64,000 nucleotides of DNA, from positions 124,001-188,000 of the forward strand of contig JALBYF010000002.1 in assembly GCA_023212725.1 (NCBI GenBank), written 5' to 3'. The stretch is from Tranzscheliella williamsii. Its lineage: Eukaryota > Basidiomycota > Ustilaginomycetes > Ustilaginales > Ustilaginaceae. Positions 50,825 through 61,005 of this stretch are shown here, piece by piece. Both the position numbers and the translations under genes were made by a program. Below the pieces are notes generated by a model. It was not told the origin of the DNA. It was given only the letters and a program-made list of their open reading frames with translations, and searched no databases. Numbering within the stretch: the stretch's first letter is position 1; each line of letters begins with the position of its first letter.

Positions 50825-52584
50825 TCAAACTACCTCTTTGGAGGCGATCTCCACATAAAGATCCTGCAAGATTGAGGGAACGATTAGTATGGCGGTAGAA
50901 TCTCAAATCTTACCTTGCTGCTCAAAATTAGGCATGAGCGCAACAGCTATCTACTCACATGAGCCTCCAAGAACCAGGCGCTTCTGCCCTGAAAGTACGG
51001 TCGTTGAAGGCCTTTCGCAGTTGGTCTTGTGCTTGCCGTGCTTAACACAATCGCAGGCTTTCGAAAGTCGAAGCGAATCAGTATTTCCGGAATAACCTTG
51101 GAGAGCTCCATGAGGCTGATGTTTTTGCCAATGCAAGCTCTGGAACCGCTTCCAAATGTCATGTTGTACCTCTCGAGGCGTTTCCTTCCTTCTTCGCCTC
51201 CTTCCAGCCAACGTTCAGGCCGAAAGATTTCGGCGTCTTCACCAAACGCTTCCTTGCTACGATGCAAAACGTAGGGACTGATGCCTACGGTGGTGCCACC
51301 TGGTACGGTCCATCTGTTGGCAATTACCGCTCCACCTTTGGGCGCGTAGCGGGGCAAATCCATCGAAATGGGCGGGTGCAGTCGGAGCGTTTCTTTGATA
51401 CACGCTTGCAAATAATCCAGTCGAGCGCCCTTGGCGTATTTCACCGGCAGAGCGATTCTGCCATCGTCCATAGCTTCATTGATCTCCTGGGTAAGTTTGG
51501 CGTAGCAGCGCGGGTTCTCAAGCAAGTAGCCGAAGAAAGCAGTCAACGAGGTCGCTGTAGTATCTGAGCCGGCCGACATCACCGAAGAGGCGGTGAAAAG
51601 GACATGCTGCATTGAGTACGGTTCTTTGGTGTCAGGATCGCGTGCTTCCATGAATTGGCTTAGCATATCGGGTCGAGGTTGAGCGCCTTGGTTTTCGCGC
51701 ACGTCAGCAAAGCGAGTCTGAATGCGAGATACTGTTTTGTCACCGATCACGCTTCCGCCAGGTTGGCCCGTCAATCTGGGGAAGAGCCATAAGATCAGTG
51801 GAGAGATCCAAGGCAGGCATCCGGCGACGGCTCCCCATTGCGAGAGGTTCAGGACGCCGACCAAAAATCTGTCATCATCTTTACCCCTGTGAAGTAAATT
51901 AAAGGATTGGCCAAAGGCAAGTTCGCCCACTGCGTCCATTGCGAAAAAGTGGAACCAGGGGTCCAACTTGATGGCTTTGGACCGGGCCATACCGTCTACC
52001 GTTTTTCCGACGGCGTGGGACTCAACCAGCTCTTCAAGTCGCTTGACTAGGAGGTCGGAGACACCTTCGACGTATTCTTCCAGCTTTACAAGGCTGTTCA
52101 TGCTGTAGGCGCCGGCGACGGCCCGACGCTTCTTGCTGTGTTGGTGAGGGTCCCTCTCGCTGAAGATAGATGGATGGGCTCTGAAGACTTGGAAAGACCT
52201 ATAGAAGTCTGACTTGCGGAATTTGCTTGAAATGCCATCTGTAAGGCTGTAGATTGAAGCCATTGCGGTAGGATCGGAGAAAGATAGATGATTAGGTCCG
52301 ATTCGGACCGCGGGACCGTATTGTAGATGCAAGGCGTAGAGAGCAGGGGCATAGTCGCCACGCAGCGCATGATAGAACCGCCACAAGGGAAGTCCAAGCT
52401 GTGCTGTCAAGGGACCAGGATAACGCGAGATTGGCGAAATCACGCTGTTATAGACCATCCAACAAGCCGCCAACAACGCAATGATAGCCGCCAGCTGTAC
52501 ACTGAAGGGAAGCAAGGAGAATGGTCGAAGTAGAGGACCGGCAATAGCCGCCACAATTGAGCCTCGACCGTGATGGTCCTGCAT
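50825..52584 (-). CDS. Cytochrome P450 monooxygenase
   Basis: There are two exons, 50959-52584 and 50825-50863, giving 554 aa; the 95-bp intron has donor GTGAGT and acceptor TTGCAG. Splicing replaces a spurious HVSR end with HDLYVEIASKEVV, a normal P450 terminus. The ATG at 52584 (MQDHHGRGSI) precedes a hydrophobic ER anchor (LAAIIALLAACWMVY). P450 landmarks are SAGSDTTATSL (I helix), KETLRLHPP (ExxR), FRPERWLEGG (PERF-type) and the heme loop FGSGSRACIGKN. The overall pattern resembles fungal pisatin-demethylase-like and trichothecene-type P450s, but the substrate is unknown. A TATA-like element lies at 52684-52691. No biosynthetic cluster partners are adjacent. Confidence 0.92.
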
Positions 52585-54214
52585 GATCAGATTCGGAAGG
52601 GTGATGAGGGTCGAAGTTCGTGGAGATATAAGCAGGGATGGGGAGGATGCTGGGCAGATCAGTGGACGACTGAAGTCTTTTCTATTATAAACGGTATTCT
52701 TTGCCGTCCCATTTCTCCCCCGCTCGACATTGGCGGCAAGCAAGATAAGGTCCGGGGTCCCCCTCCCCAAACATGTTCGCGCGAGGCATCAAGGACTGGC
52801 TAGGCCGCTGTTCGGCACATAGGTCCCCTACAACCACATTGCGGGGTGCATATGTCATAGAGTGCACCAAAAGGGTCTCTGCCGGAATTTCCGCTGTTAC
52901 TCTGCAACTTCTGAAAACAGTCTCGGCCGGCAACCTGGTTACAGTCACAGATGCTGCCGTGCTTCCCGTCGCGCGAACATCCAATCACAACGTGAAAACT
53001 CTGGTGCTGGGAATTTGCGACAGGTGTTAAGGCGTTCTGCGCAAGACATGACCCTCCGCGGTAACCAAGTGACGTCCCGATTGGTCGATGAGTTGCCGTT
53101 CAAAGCCATGTAGGAGATCATCTTTCTTGTTCCAGATGAGATCTCACCGAGCTGGATCGGGAATTTGCGTGATTCCACAAAAACATGCCGTGAGTATATC
53201 AACGCCCGCATCCTATTATAAGTCATGTGACGAGCTGTTAGACCTTGTCACGCACAAATCCCACACGTGTCTTCCCGGCCCCGGGACAATCCGGCAGATC
53301 TGATTGAGCCCTATCACCGACCGCTGGATTTGAAGCCAGCAATCTTGCCCAGCTGGCACTTCCCGTCTACCCTTGATCAATCCATGGCAACCTCCAACGT
53401 GACCGGCCTCCGGATGAAACGGCCCGGTAATATAGAGAGCCGGGGCAAGAAGAGGTGAGCCATCCTCGCGTCCAACAGTGGTACACCACCGCAGACGCGT
53501 AAAATGAGATTGTGAATAGCCGGAGCCTGGGAAAAATACGCGTGCGGCTTTTTCTGCGTAAATACATAGGTCCACGGTGATTCGGAGTTTGTGAGTCTAG
53601 GTGGTTGAATTACAATCACGAATGTCTGGAATGTGAGGGTCGAAGTCGAGCGAGCTGTCAGATCACCAATCGTCGCGTCGTTAAAGACAGATCCGCATCG
53701 GCCGATCGGAAATAAACCCGTCCGCTGAGTTTCAGGCAACTACGGGTAGGAACACGTTGATTGCCGGACAGCTTCGGAGAAAACTTTCACCAGCAGGGAG
53801 CTCGTCATGCTGGTTGACATGGTGATGGCGACTTGAGGCTCTTTTGCTTATGACTCATGATATGAGCTTCCCCCTTTTCATGGTATACTGGATATATCTG
53901 CCGAGCCTTTCGCCTCTCAACCGCTCAGCCATCACGCATCCTATCAACCTCATTGTGACTCGGACATTACTTCGTTCGCTGCTCTTCACCGTGCTTCCTA
54001 ACCTCCACAAGCAAAGCGGCAACTCAGCTGTCATCACTGCACCACCGCCCCGCCCTCGCTTCCGGCTCGAGACTCAATCCTCTTACCGGTCCATGGTCTT
54101 CATCACATCCAGTCAACATCCTATAAAGTTCCCCGCAATACCGGCAATCCTCCTCTAGGGCATGGCTCCCACATCGTGACAGCTGGCTAGATCTGTACAC
54201 CGGCTATCACTGCG
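52585..54214. promoter_or_regulatory. Divergent intergenic region, P450 / gene at 54215
   Basis: These 1.63 kb contain only short ORFs without recognisable domains. The left edge carries the P450 TATA-like element; on the right a TATA-rich stretch (GGTATACTGGATATATC, about 53,881-53,897) lies about 320 bp before the next ATG. I see no repeats or RNA gene. Confidence 0.4.
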
Positions 54215-54907
54215 ATGCATTTCCAATACCTTGCGTTCAGTGATCTTTACGAAGAGGAGCTTCGTTTGTCGACACCTCCGTCGCCAACTTCTGCGTCCTT
54301 GGCGCCCGTCTTCCTGCTGCCCACGCAACCATCCTCCTATCATCGTTTCAAGATGCCCCCTACATCGGGCGATGCCAGCCGGCTTAGCCGCAAAGCGTCT
54401 AGTCCAACACTTCCACATCCCCTGTCGCTACATCGTCAGCGACATGCGCAAGCACCCGACCATCGTCGCCACAGTATGCTTGAGACCACGACGCATGATT
54501 CCGATGAGGTCGCCCATTGTACTCCTTCCTCTGCCTCCTCAATGTCGTCATCATCATCATCGCCAGCCTCATCACCATTGCATTGGGACTTGCTCAATGC
54601 ATGGAAGCACAGATTATCATTACGAAGAGCTGGCAAGCGATCCGATTCCAGTTACTCAACACCAGAAAGCTCTCGACGCTCATCCTTCACATCAAACGGT
54701 TTCGGAACCCTGTCTCTGGCATCAGCGACCTCCTCGGCCGACTCATTACCCGCGGTTTCTAGGCAGGCAACCCGAGTCTCTGACTATGATGCCATGATTC
54801 AAAAGACGGCGATTATGGAGGACAAAGAAGAGAAAGAACGACAACGCAATCTCCAACTTTACTACCAGGAAGCTGCGCAGACTGGCCTTTCCCTCCGCCG
54901 CTTCTGA
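54215..54907 (+). CDS. Small serine-rich hypothetical protein
   Basis: The 230-aa ORF starts at the ATG at 54215. Most of it is Ser/Pro/His-rich and likely disordered, with poly-Ser encoded by TCA repeats around 54540-54580. The last 35 residues look ordered and charged: a helix with YDAMIQKTAIMEDKEEKERQ and then a YYQEAAQTGLSL tail. No signal peptide or membrane segment is present. I do not recognise it; the coherent C-terminal helix is the main reason to think it is real. Confidence 0.5.
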   Translation: MHFQYLAFSDLYEEELRLSTPPSPTSASLAPVFLLPTQPSSYHRFKMPPTSGDASRLSRKASSPTLPHPLSLHRQRHAQAPDHRRHSMLETTTHDSDEVAHCTPSSASSMSSSSSSPASSPLHWDLLNAWKHRLSLRRAGKRSDSSYSTPESSRRSSFTSNGFGTLSLASATSSADSLPAVSRQATRVSDYDAMIQKTAIMEDKEEKERQRNLQLYYQEAAQTGLSLRRF

Positions 54908-55174
54908 TATTCTTCCATCTCCTAATACCTGATACCCCGTGCTATTGCTAGTTGTACTTTTACTGTATTCTGCGCTTCACAAGCCAAGCACCTCCCTAAC
55001 AGACCCTCTGTTAAATACCACCACTTGCATCTTGCGGCCGCCTTCATGGCCGATGCCCTATCTCCCAGTCTGATCACGTGCGATTCACATGCGTGTCGTA
55101 GGGGACTCTCGATGCATCATGGGTGTGAACGCCGAACAAAAGGTGCTAGCCGTTTTCCTCACTATTGCACAGAA

Positions 55175-56278
55175 CTACACCTTTTCCCGGCCCTGTCGGA
55201 ACTCCTCGCGGCCGAGCGCGGCTTGCAGGGCTTTGAATGCGACGGCGAAGTCCTTGTTCTGGTACACTTCGTTACCGCCCAGTGCCTCGTAGATGCTGGA
55301 GGTAAGTTGGCCGAGGGGCGTAGGGACACCTTCGAGCTTCGCCGTATTCATGGCCAGCTTGAGGTCCTTCGACATGAGTCTCGCTGCAAACCCGCCCTCG
55401 TAGTCGCGGTCCGCTGGAGGTGAAAATTTGGTGCCCTCTAGAGCGCCGGGACATGGATTGTTGACTTCCGAAGCCCAGCACTTGCCTGTACTGGTATTGA
55501 TAATGCCGGCCAGAACTTTAGGTGGTAGACCATGTGCGGTGCCCAACAGCATAGCTTCGGTGACTCCAAGCATAGAGATTCCGAGCAAGAGATTGTTGGC
55601 GATCTTGGCGATCAACCCATTTCCGTTCTTGCCGCAATGAATTGAGCGGCTGCCCATCATCGAGAGAAGCGCCTCGGCCCGGTTAAAAGACTCAAGAGAG
55701 TCACTGCCGACCATGAAGCTCAATGTTCCCGCATTGGCCCCCACGACACCACCAGATACGGGAGCATCGACCATATCGAAGTTGTCCGGGTCGGCCTCCC
55801 TCACCGCCTTAGCTGTATCAACCGCGACCTTGGGGTCCAAGGTGGTACAGTCGATACAGAGTGTCCGTGCTTGCGGCGCGCTGCTTCCTCTGTATGACTC
55901 CAACCCCTCTAAGATGCCGTTCTCCTCGCTGTAGACAGTCTGGACCTGCGGACTGGATGGGAGCATCGTAACAATCGTTCCGCACAGCTTGGCGACACCG
56001 GCAGGGGAGGACGCCGCCAGTATATGTCGATTCGGATGGAGCGAAGTATTGGCTGTCAAAAAGCGGGTGATGGATTGTTCAAACACATCATGCACCACGA
56101 ACGTGGTCGACGGGTCTTGGTGAGCGCCCATCGTCTTGGCGAGCAAGTTGTTGGCCATTTCCTTGCCCATGGCGCCAAGACCAATGAAACCAATGGCCTT
56201 TGAACGGTCATGTGCAGCCCCTGCCGCAGACGACTGCTGTACAGTCTGACGGAAGAGAAGCCTTATTGTAGGGATCAT
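55175..56278 (-). CDS. 3-hydroxyisobutyrate dehydrogenase, mitochondrial
   Basis: The 367-aa protein starts at the ATG at 56278. The enzyme oxidises 3-hydroxyisobutyrate to methylmalonate semialdehyde with NAD+ in valine breakdown in the mitochondrial matrix. A basic presequence (MIPTIRLLFRQTVQQSS) precedes the Rossmann motif IGFIGLGAMGKEMANNLL. The substrate-binding signature is DAPVSGGVVGANAGTLSFMV, and the catalytic Lys lies in NGLIAKIANNLLLG. The C-terminal helical domain ends with FAVAFKALQAALGREEF. A TTTACAG acceptor-like sequence just upstream of the ATG could mark a 5' untranslated intron. Confidence 0.95.
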   Translation of the reverse strand: MIPTIRLLFRQTVQQSSAAGAAHDRSKAIGFIGLGAMGKEMANNLLAKTMGAHQDPSTTFVVHDVFEQSITRFLTANTSLHPNRHILAASSPAGVAKLCGTIVTMLPSSPQVQTVYSEENGILEGLESYRGSSAPQARTLCIDCTTLDPKVAVDTAKAVREADPDNFDMVDAPVSGGVVGANAGTLSFMVGSDSLESFNRAEALLSMMGSRSIHCGKNGNGLIAKIANNLLLGISMLGVTEAMLLGTAHGLPPKVLAGIINTSTGKCWASEVNNPCPGALEGTKFSPPADRDYEGGFAARLMSKDLKLAMNTAKLEGVPTPLGQLTSSIYEALGGNEVYQNKDFAVAFKALQAALGREEFRQGREKV

Positions 56279-56654
56279 CCTTGCAAGCTGTAAAGTGACA
56301 AATGTTGGGTTCAGATACGACGACGAGAGGTTTTAGGAGAAGGATGTCCTTTGCGAGATATAACGGCACTTCTGCTTGGTACAAAGGTTCTCTACCCGGA
56401 AGAATCGCGGGGAAGCGTCTCAACACTGCGGGGTCTCAACCTTGCTCGGCCCACAAACGCGAGCCAGAAAGTGTATGTTACGTCCGCTCTTTCGGATTTG
56501 ACGGTGTATTACGCAGTTCCTTGTCTGCCCTCGCGGACACGGTTACCTCGCTCGACCTTTGCTTTTCTGTCTACGATCCGCTCTATGATACATTGTATAG
56601 AAGACCGGCTCTTTTTGTGCTGATGACAGCGCCGCCCGTTCCTTGGGAGCGCCT
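56279..56654. promoter_or_regulatory. Upstream region of the hydroxyisobutyrate dehydrogenase gene
   Basis: These 376 bp lie between two minus-strand genes and contain the dehydrogenase promoter and the 3' end of the RNase III gene. Apart from the acceptor-like TTTACAG next to the ATG, nothing distinct is seen. Confidence 0.35.
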
Positions 56655-58715
56655 CTACTGCGAACCGCTCCTCTTTCCCTCACCCTTCAACGAGACGCCG
56701 CTCTCGTTCCTCTCTCTGGCTCTGAGCCTTTGCTTCGCCCTTTCCGTCAGTCCTCTTTCCGCTTCGATTCGCTGTTTCAACGCGAGCTCTTCTTCTTTCG
56801 CTACATCTTGGCCGAGGAGATACTGTTTGAAACCCTTTCGCAAATTGAGGAAGCCCCTACGGAACCAGCCCATGTTCATTAGCTCCTGCTGGTCCTTCAA
56901 CCGAAGTTCCTCCCGTAGCCTTTCCTCACGTTGCCGTCTCGCTCGTGCTGCTACGGTGAGAAATTCGTCGGTGATGAACGAGTCCGCAGCACTGAATGGC
57001 TGACTCGAGATGTTGGCTGTATCGGGCCGAGCAAAGTCCGGAAAGATCGAAGAAAAGAGCATTGGTGTGGAGAGAGGATCGATACTGGTAGCAGTGATAC
57101 CTGATCGTAGGGCATACGATTGCCGCGGGAGAGTAGCTGACGGCGAAGCGGCCTGGGCAGCTTTCTGAGCGTGTATTCTAGTAAGTGCCTCGCTCCGTTG
57201 CACCATGAAGCGGTACGCTTGATCCTGGAAGGGTCTGAATAGTTGGCTTAGCCATTCATGGACGAGTTTGAAGTCGTTGCCACTGCTAAGAAAGACGGCT
57301 GCAGTGTAAGCTTCGAACATGTCTGCATTACGCTTGATGAGCAGTGGCGCTTGCTCGTCTTTCTCGTCATAGTTGTATTCCATTGCCTTGGCGAGAGACA
57401 TCCGCTTGGGCGGAACAGTGTCAACGCCAGATTCCAAGTCGGCCCCTCGGTGGGCTTCTAGATTGGCTCGATGCAGTTCTAGACGCAGTTCCTCGCGCCG
57501 AATGGCAAGTCCAGCCTCATGGAACAAAAGGGCCAAAAAATTGTTCTGGGTAGGGTAGTTGGACAGCCTCGTTAAGGAGCCTTCGTTGACGTCCGGATAG
57601 GTTTGATACGCCAATAGCCGTGAAGACATATTGACAATCGAGTCACCAAGCTGTTCTAGACGTTCGTGGTCCTCCAGATCGAAGTCTTGTACAAGCTCGC
57701 CGAACTCGCCTGGCTCATTTCCCAGCCTGGCGTCGACATCTTCTTCGACGCTTCGACCAGCTTCTCCTTCGGCGCGCGAAATATTGCCCACGCTGATGTT
57801 TTTGGTCAGGCCCAGCGAAAGGACCTCAAGCCATCGATCTTTGACCGGGGGGAGCTCCTTACCCCACGCTTCAGGATCAGGGCCCAGGTTGAGCCAGACC
57901 AAATCTTGACCCTCAACAGTTTTTGGCGGCACACCCTCTGGATATGGGTGGAAGAAGGATTCGTCTTCATCGACGATTCCACGTTCCCGTGCATCTCTGA
58001 TAGCCTTGAAGATGACCCGGGCTTGTGACTCCATGCGCTCCGCTTTTGATAGAGGTGCAAGTTGTGTGTAGCTCCCTGACGTTGTCGCAGCTACTTTCCC
58101 TGCTCTTTCGGACGGCTTGAGGGCTATCTGCTTGCCGGGCAGGTCCGTGCTGGATAGTGACCTGTCTTGCGTATCTGTATCACCGAGGGGCTTTGAAGGT
58201 GGCATTCTCAAGCCGGCAAATAAGTTAGAGATGTGGCTGCTGAACAAGGAGCTGCTCCAACCCCTCGTGAATTGGTCATCTGTTGGCACTGGCATTGCGG
58301 CTTGCTCTAATTGTTGTCCCCTATGTTGTTTATCATCCAGGTCCCTTTTTATATCCTTGACCTTTACTATTGGCAAGTCTCTTGTAGAAGTATTAGCTCC
58401 GGCTTCGCGGCCGTCGTTAAGGTTCATCGTGTTTTTGTAAACCTCTTTCCTCGATCTAGTAGCCTCTTGACGACGTTGCTGAGTCTTCAGAATCTTCCTA
58501 GCTCGTTTACCGAGCTTCACTGGCGGTGTGTCGCTACATGGCGGAGGAATGGAACCGTGCTGGTTGGGTAGGTCTTGTGCAACTTGAGCTAGTCGAGCAG
58601 AGCCGGTTTGCAGATATCTGTGAGGGCCACGATGTGCATACCGAGGACTGCTGCCCTGCAAACGAGCAGTGCGTTGCCACACGCTTTCCGAGCAGCCTAC
58701 GAGAGTACGCAACAT
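56655..58715 (-). CDS. RNase III-domain protein, probably mitochondrial
   Basis: The 686-aa protein starts at the ATG at 58715. The first 35 residues (MLRTLVGCSESVWQRTARLQ) are rich in Arg and hydroxylated residues with no acids except one, like a mitochondrial presequence. An RNase III fold spans about residues 345-500: ERLEQLGDSIVN is the signature, followed by DVNEGSLTRL and ADMFEAYTAAVFLSSG. All six acidic positions used by active RNase III are present (E351, E354, D358, E378, D465, E468). No double-stranded-RNA-binding domain follows; the tail is a charged coiled coil. It could be a mitoribosomal mL44/mL57-type protein or a mitochondrial processing nuclease. The 60-residue insert before ADMFEA is unusual. 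Confidence 0.72.
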   Translation of the reverse strand: MLRTLVGCSESVWQRTARLQGSSPRYAHRGPHRYLQTGSARLAQVAQDLPNQHGSIPPPCSDTPPVKLGKRARKILKTQQRRQEATRSRKEVYKNTMNLNDGREAGANTSTRDLPIVKVKDIKRDLDDKQHRGQQLEQAAMPVPTDDQFTRGWSSSLFSSHISNLFAGLRMPPSKPLGDTDTQDRSLSSTDLPGKQIALKPSERAGKVAATTSGSYTQLAPLSKAERMESQARVIFKAIRDARERGIVDEDESFFHPYPEGVPPKTVEGQDLVWLNLGPDPEAWGKELPPVKDRWLEVLSLGLTKNISVGNISRAEGEAGRSVEEDVDARLGNEPGEFGELVQDFDLEDHERLEQLGDSIVNMSSRLLAYQTYPDVNEGSLTRLSNYPTQNNFLALLFHEAGLAIRREELRLELHRANLEAHRGADLESGVDTVPPKRMSLAKAMEYNYDEKDEQAPLLIKRNADMFEAYTAAVFLSSGNDFKLVHEWLSQLFRPFQDQAYRFMVQRSEALTRIHAQKAAQAASPSATLPRQSYALRSGITATSIDPLSTPMLFSSIFPDFARPDTANISSQPFSAADSFITDEFLTVAARARRQREERLREELRLKDQQELMNMGWFRRGFLNLRKGFKQYLLGQDVAKEEELALKQRIEAERGLTERAKQRLRARERNESGVSLKGEGKRSGSQ

Positions 58716-59162
58716 GCTACTTGATCGCGCGAGCCAAAACTTATGCTAGATCAAGGGAAGCGACATTGCCGCTTGTGGTCAGGGTGTAGCTCTGAAAGAA
58801 GACGTGCTCCGGCTTTCTCCACCGCTGTACTCACGCTTACTGTTGCTTCAGGTGCAGAAGTTAGCCCAGCGGAGGCGTTGACACGTTCGCCTCCACCTCA
58901 AATTCTATGTATGCACCGATGGTTTTGAGGCGACATGCCAACCTAACATCTCCAAACCCCAACCCACTTGTGCCTGACTTTGCGACTTCATCACCATGAA
59001 ACTGTGTGGCTTGGTGGGGACATTTGCGATGATGAAGGGTAGAGGGATTATGTTTCAGGAGACACTCGACAGGGGGAGCCAAAGGCACGCAGCTCTTGAT
59101 CTGCACTTCTTACCCCCTTTCGTTCAGTCCGAGTCGTTCCTCACCGAAAAGCTCTTTCCGGA
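58716..59162. promoter_or_regulatory. Divergent promoter, RNase III gene / small secreted protein
   Basis: These 447 bp separate two divergent start codons. No ORF or repeat is supported. Confidence 0.35.
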
Positions 59163-59876
59163 ATGATGCTGTTGGTCAACCTATTCGCAGTGCTAGCCAT
59201 GGTCCTCCTCAGTGTCCAGGCAGCGGACTCGGCGAAGCTGGTAAGCCGGCCTCGACCGTTATCTTCATCGGTCGAAAAGAGGAATCTCGGCGGACACTTC
59301 AAGGATAAGTACCTGATGTACGCCACCAAAAACTATTTCTGCACGGACACCAAACGAGTCGTCCCTGTTGATCCAAACACTGGCCACATGCTGACCCATG
59401 GAATGCGGAAACGGGATCTGGAAGATTGGTTCGACCGTTCGCACGAGCATGAGCATGGTGACTGCATACACCGTGAGTATCACAGTTTTCTTTGACTAGC
59501 GCGGCAGAGCAATGCCGAACTGCGTGCTGACAGTCGCTCGGCTGCTTGAACTGTGTGCACCAAAGCAACGTGGATACTGCCTTGGAACTGGACGCAACCA
59601 ATCCCCATCCCCCAGTTTCTAGCACAGTATCCTTGGATGGAGGTCGACGAATATGGGCAGCCGCACTTCAAACCGGACTTCTTGGACTGGATGAAACAGG
59701 AAGCCGCGCGGCGATCTGCTGCCGGTGTCGCATCGCCGGGGGTCGCATCGCCGAGGGGCGCTGGAACGATGCCTGCCAGTGCTGTGGTCGTTGGTCCCGT
59801 CACTGGCGTGGGCGTAGGCACGAATGCCGTTGGAGCTGGAGCGCAAGCCGGAAAACCTGCCCAAGCCCAGGCATGA
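59163..59876 (+). CDS. Small secreted protein with Kex2 sites
   Basis: The ATG at 59163 opens a clear signal peptide (LLVNLFAVLAMVLLSVQA). Exon 1 is 59163-59472, with donor GTGAGT at 59473. Two acceptors keep the frame: the canonical TAG before 59623 (187 aa) and an AAG before 59566 (206 aa). The second exon reads PWMEVDEYGQPHFKPDFLDW and ends in an Ala/Gly/Val-rich tail with a GVASP duplication. Dibasic sites SSVEKR, DTKR and GMRKR suggest Kex2 processing in the Golgi into shorter peptides. There are only two cysteines in exon 1. No known family is recognised; a cell-surface peptide or effector-like role is inference. Confidence 0.62.
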
Positions 59877-59998
59877 ACGTCACTCAACAAGCTCGTCGCT
59901 CTTGTTGTGGTATGAGCTGGCTCACTTTTCCGTTATGCCGCAGGCCCTTACTCGTATTCGAGAGCATGTCTGTATGTTCTTTAAGCTTAACACTTGTT

Positions 59999-60582
59999 CT
60001 AGTTTGCGACCGACTTTCTTGCTAAGGGATTTGCGTGGATGGTGACACCATTCATACGGATCTCTTCTGTTGGTCTGTTTTTGCTGTCGACGGGAGCTAG
60101 CTCCATCATGTCGAGTGTCCCTCCGTCCTCGGCGCCGTCGATCACCTTGCCAAGGATCGTATACTTTCCGTCGAGATGTGGTTGTTTGGCGTACGTGATG
60201 AAGAATTGAGACTTGTTCATGTCCGGTCCAGCGTTGGCGCAGGCGACGATTCCGCGGCGATCGAATTTGAGTGTCGAGCGGATTTCGTCCGGGAAGGGCT
60301 TGCCCCAGATAGACTGTCCGCCCTTGCCAGTTCCGGTGGGATCACCCGTTTGAATCATAAAGCCTCTGATGTTGCGGTGCCATTTGACAGTGTCATATGT
60401 GCCGGCTGCGCAGTGCGCGAGAAAGTTCTCTGCTGCGCGCGGAACCGCCTCGCAGAAGACTTCGATCTGGTAAGGAATAAAGCGGTGTAGAGCTTAGCGC
60501 AGTCCCTGCCGCCGCTTCCCACAAGCAATCTGAGTAAGCTTACCTTTAGATCACCAAGCGTGGTATGCAGAGTGACCGACAT
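59999..60582 (-). CDS. Cyclophilin-type peptidyl-prolyl isomerase, PPIL3-like
   Basis: There are two exons, 60544-60582 and 59999-60466, giving 168 aa; the 77-bp intron has donor GTAAGC and acceptor CCAG. The spliced start reads MSVTLHTTLGDLKIEVFCEA, the typical PPIL3 beginning. Active-site residues lie in WHRNIRGFMIQTGDPTGTG, and SQFFITYAKQPHLDGKYTIL is the cyclophilin core. The length matches single-domain spliceosomal cyclophilins. It should isomerise X-Pro bonds, probably in the nucleus with the spliceosome. It is convergent with the secreted-protein gene (122 bp) and divergent from HUA1. Confidence 0.94.
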
Positions 60583-61005
60583 GCCTTCGTGTTCAACTAC
60601 AGCTTTGCTTCTGATCTGAAGCCACGTCGTAGCACTTGACCGTGTCTGAAAACCAAGAGGGCAAGACTCGATGGCCGGAACAGGCCGATTTGTGTCAAAG
60701 GAACGTTGGAAGGTCTGCAAGGCATCGACTTTCAGGGTCTTGAACTTCACCTCTTTGGCCTTCGATGGCTCTTCCGACATCCGATTTGCCCTCCACGTTG
60801 GCCGAGGCCAGAGCCAAATAAGCTTTACCGAGCCGAGCACCGCTTTATGCTCCAACAGCGCGAGTTCGTTGCCCAGAGCCCTTCGGTGAATCCGACTCGC
60901 GCTTATCGATTGTAATGCTGCCTTTGGAGCTGCTCCATCGCTCTTGCCGCTCTAGCTCCCTTGTCTGCCCAGCTCTCTTGTCTGCCCAGCTCAGGGCATG
61001 TGAGC
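60583..61005. promoter_or_regulatory. Divergent promoter, PPIL3-like / HUA1
   Basis: This 423-bp region includes a minus-strand frame that stays open for 91 codons in phase with the cyclophilin start (60583-60855), discussed as a finding. A short direct duplication, two copies of TTGTCTGCCCAGCTC with small changes, lies at 60961-60991, just before the HUA1 start. Confidence 0.4.

Noticed and set aside
59546..60025. 159-codon plus-strand ORF overlapping exon 2 of the secreted protein
   Set aside because: This frame is Cys/Arg-rich and lacks coherent motifs, whereas the alternative frame continues the signal-peptide protein through an in-phase splice.
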